Shown one piece after another: positions 61,701 to 64,000 of a stretch of DNA of 64,000 nt. Under the pieces are notes generated by a model, which had not been told where the DNA came from, searched no databases, and saw only the letters and a program-made list of their open reading frames with translations. The position numbers and the translations under genes were made by a program. Numbering within the stretch: position 1 is the first letter of the stretch; each line of letters starts with the position of its first letter. This DNA is from Pycnopodia helianthoides (lineage: Eukaryota; Echinodermata; Asteroidea; Forcipulatida; Asteriidae): positions 682,001-746,000 of the forward strand of contig CM063261.1 in assembly GCA_032158295.1 (NCBI GenBank). The letters run 5' to 3'.

Positions 61701-63575
61701 CTGTGTGTCTCTAGCCTCTCTTTGGATACATTAATCTGAATGAACAACTTCTGCACCAGATTGAGGTTTATATGACTGCTAATCACCCCCCCCCCCGACC
61801 CCTTTCACAACCCACACACAAAGTTACATGTACAATGTCAAGTGTAAAATGTCGAAAGTTTACAAGTTCAATATCACATTCCTTGCCAATATCTAATGGC
61901 TAACTTAAACAAATCTTATCCTAGACTCTTAGGAGTTCTAGTACCTTGTCTCAGAGTCCGATAGCCTAAGCAGCAGTTTTTTAGTTGTTTCTGAATGAAA
62001 AACTTCTTGGGGTTTATAGTCACCAATAGTTACCTGCAAAAAAATTAGAATGTCATTTTCAGTTGTATTCACTATCGGCACTCATTCTTAGCCCATCGAA
62101 ATCCAACTGTTTATTTTGTTTGATTCTGTCTGATTACTGGGATTCGTCGTCTCTCAAAAGCTGCATTTCGATTTCAATTGCTGAGCAAAGTATGATGTCA
62201 CAAAACAAAGGTGATATTGACAACTTGTCTTAAAATGAATCTTGGCACTTTGTGAAAATCGAGCCCAGGCTAACCATCATAAATCAAGAGTTCTAAGTCC
62301 AGCAAGTAAAATGGCAAGTTCCAGTTTTTGATGAGTGAGCAAGGATTCAAGTAAGTTACCCGGAGGAGTTACATGTAGGGTTAAACAAAAATATACATAA
62401 ACAATTAGATCAAACAAAATTTCATTTTATTTTTTGTTTGAAGGGCAACTTACCTGGATTAATTCTGCAAGCGGTGCCTCATCCTAAACAAGCCAAAGAA
62501 AAAATATAAAATATAATTATTTTTGTTATTCGGATTTGAATATTGGGTCAGACTTTTACGGGGCGTTCAAGTGCAGTTGTGTTCAGTCAGCCCTAGGGCA
62601 ACAAGGTGCAGTGTGTAATAGATAAGTCATAAAGTTTTAACTTGCAGAAAAAATTACGCAACTTAACTAGCTTAGCGAAAAGAATAGTTAGCGAAAAAGA
62701 CATTAGTTGCAATAATGTAAACTACAAAGCATTATGGCTGGTTATCTGTTTCTGTAAAGCAAAAAACATTGCACTTAGCTACATTTTTGTGGTTACCAGC
62801 GTTATTCAAAAAAAAAATGGGAAAGGTTCGAGAAAGTCGGGATGGTAAAGTACCTCTTTTGATGGTTTATTTAGAGGGAAATCCAAGCCAATGGACTTCC
62901 CCTCTCGACTTGCAATCAGCTCCCCACTCTTAGACTGAAACCTGATGGAATCACGCCGATTACCGACGACGTAAAACAAGGCTGCCGCAGAGGCCAGGGT
63001 CGCATGGCCACATAGATTGACCTCATTGGTGGGTGTGAACCAACGAATTTTCACCTGACTTGCTGTATGAAAGAAAAAAAGACATTGTTGGTCGTAAAAT
63101 AATAGTCAATCTGTAGATAACTCATTGCACGCACATCTACTAACACAGTAAAATAACTTTTTTTAAACATGTTTAGCGTCCAGCCTTTTTGAAAAAAGGG
63201 AGGAGGGCCTTTTCTTTTCTTTTTTTAAATGGCCGCCTGACACATTTTTCTTCAAAGCCGCAGTAGAATAAATGGCAAGTTCTCAAAAAATCTACACAGC
63301 TGAGTAGATAAGTTGCCGCAAACTGAATAAACACTTTAAGAGTTGAAAACAATTGTAAATTTTTTTTTCAAATTTTAAACTATGGTTCCTTTTAACCCTC
63401 CGTCTTTGAGTTTTTGATTGTCAGGAGGATCAAGGATTTTGATTAACTTTGGGATGGTATGAATCTTGTGTTTACCATTCTGAAATGATTCTTCCGGTTC
63501 AACTGTCTGTAAATAAGCAGTCTCTGATAGATTCATCTCTGCTGCAATTCTCATCTTAAGCTCATCTGGAATATC
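58737..63575 (-). CDS. PBLD: PBLD-like protein (PhzF isomerase family), 5' end beyond the window
   Basis: PhzF-fold protein related to phenazine biosynthesis-like domain-containing protein (MAWBP) of animals; the enzymatic reaction in animals is not settled. Exons, high to low: 63476-63575, 62854-63062, 62454-62483, then either 61945-62033 or 61230-61321, then 60707-60900, 60421-60483, 58737-58849. All GT/AG with consistent phases; about 265 residues here, so some 25-30 N-terminal residues with the GNPAAVC-type motif lie past the right edge. Visible: IAAEMNLSETAYL with the family's conserved E, RWFTPTNEVNLCGHATLASA, GVIVTLKG, FISRYFSPWNGIPEDPVTGSAH, LGKKELY, and the ending CSKRGGDVQMRV / GRVDLLGRATVVLRG. 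The last intron holds a 27-bp minisatellite. It is convergent with FABP. Confidence 0.93.
58970..60250. repeat. 27-bp minisatellite in the last PBLD intron
   Basis: The best copies (59480-60236) repeat CTCAGTGATAGTGAGATCCC plus AATCCTA. A longer compound unit containing CAGTATTTAGTGATAGCTAG recurs several times. Decayed copies extend left to about 58970. It makes up most of the 1.57-kb last intron. Confidence 0.9.
61230..61321 (-). CDS. PBLD: PBLD alternative exon, version b
   Basis: 92 bases, acceptor CACCTTAG, donor ATGAG|GTAGAA. It starts in phase 0 and ends in phase 2. Encodes AVFGPLLPADVQYTPGANKE followed by LLLCLSDSEMR. It fills the same slot as the exon at 61945-62033 and looks slightly closer to the vertebrate PBLD pattern (A.G..L..D..Y.P..K.LL..LSD). 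Cannot be spliced together with the other version without shifting the frame. Confidence 0.85.
61945..62033 (-). CDS. PBLD: PBLD alternative exon, version a
   Basis: 89 bases, acceptor TTTTTTTGCAG, donor ACAAG|GTACTAG. It starts in phase 0 and ends in phase 2, exactly as version b does. Encodes VTIGDYKPQEVFHSETTKK followed by LLLRLSDSETR. The shared LLL.LSDSE.R end with version b shows a tandem exon duplication. It differs in the first two thirds. Confidence 0.85.
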
Positions 63576-64000
63576 CTAATTAGACAAAACATATAATTAT
63601 CAAAAAAATATAAACAGCCAGCCACCTGTGACCAATCTCATTCATGATGCCACCACAACCTCCAAAACAGCCCGCATCTGCCTCTAACTTCATTGCCCAT
63701 CTTTTAAACTGGAATTGTGTCGTTATTTTCACTCATTTTAAGTACATATGTTCCAATTAATACTGTTTTGCATTTCAACTATTTCGTGTTAGGTAGTGGG
63801 CCCGCGGGGGTAAGGCTTTTTAATCAGCCAGGATTTAGGGATAATGCTTTAAGTTGTTATGTTGCTCACAGTCACTCACACTGTCTTTTGAAAATAAACA
63901 CCATTTTATTTTTAGTTTTACTAATAGATTAGTAATAATACTAGTTTCATTCCCCTGTTGTGTGTATTACTATTAGTTATGCTCGCAATTTACAGTTAAT
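63576..64000. other. PBLD 5' intron, right edge
   Basis: No N-terminal PBLD exon is visible on the minus strand here; the sequence is AT-rich intron up to the window edge. Confidence 0.6.

Noticed and set aside
61230..62033. The two similar PBLD exons as remains of two tandem genes
   Set aside because: Only this one exon is duplicated; all other exons occur once and in order, and phases match a single gene with alternative exons.
1..64000. tRNA, rRNA or other structured RNA genes
   Set aside because: I saw no tRNA-like box A/box B pair or rRNA sequence by eye; a covariance-model scan could not be run.

Overview
The window is animal nuclear DNA: AT-rich, intron-rich, with GT/AG-spliced genes, many short inverted-repeat transposons (MITEs) and minisatellites. 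An invertebrate deuterostome, most likely an echinoderm such as a sea star, fits best. This rests on gene style (CYP17-like P450s, single-exon LRR-Ig receptor, C-type lectin) and on a MITE family whose ends read GGGCCCAATTTCATGGAGCT. It is an inference, not a match to a named genome.

Layout. 1-5560: no recognisable gene. 5580-8707 (+): a complete delta-9 acyl-CoA desaturase (SCD) gene with four coding exons. 8708-13230: repeats and inserted elements. 13231-23199 (+): CYP17-like cytochrome P450 gene A, nine exons, with a one-base deletion in exon 7; its 4.6-kb intron 8 holds a frameshifted C-type lectin reading frame. 24657-42060: a large inverted duplication carrying two near-identical P450 genes head to head, B (-, 26593-34431) and C (+, 35432-41269), around a roughly 0.55-kb non-duplicated centre. 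45035-47491 (-): a single-exon LRR-Ig transmembrane receptor whose stop codon lies in the TTAA target site of a 375-bp MITE. 52014-55963 (+): a fatty-acid-binding protein gene. 56730-58322: a 37-bp satellite. 58737-63575 (-): a PBLD/PhzF-family gene whose first exon lies beyond the right edge. It has two alternative versions of one internal exon (61945-62033 and 61230-61321), phased so that exactly one can be used.

Functional context. The lipid genes (desaturase, FABP) and the three P450s do not form an operon, and no common pathway is shown. P450s A, B and C form a local cluster built by duplication: identical intron phases at all eight introns show common descent, and B/C is a later inverted duplication. 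Single-base indels recur in coding sequence (P450 A exon 7, P450 B last exon, lectin, three in the LRR tail repeat). They could be real decay or leftover assembly errors, and raw reads or transcripts are needed to decide. The strongest candidate for new biology is the PBLD exon pair; next are the P450 palindrome and the LRR-Ig stop codon and tail.
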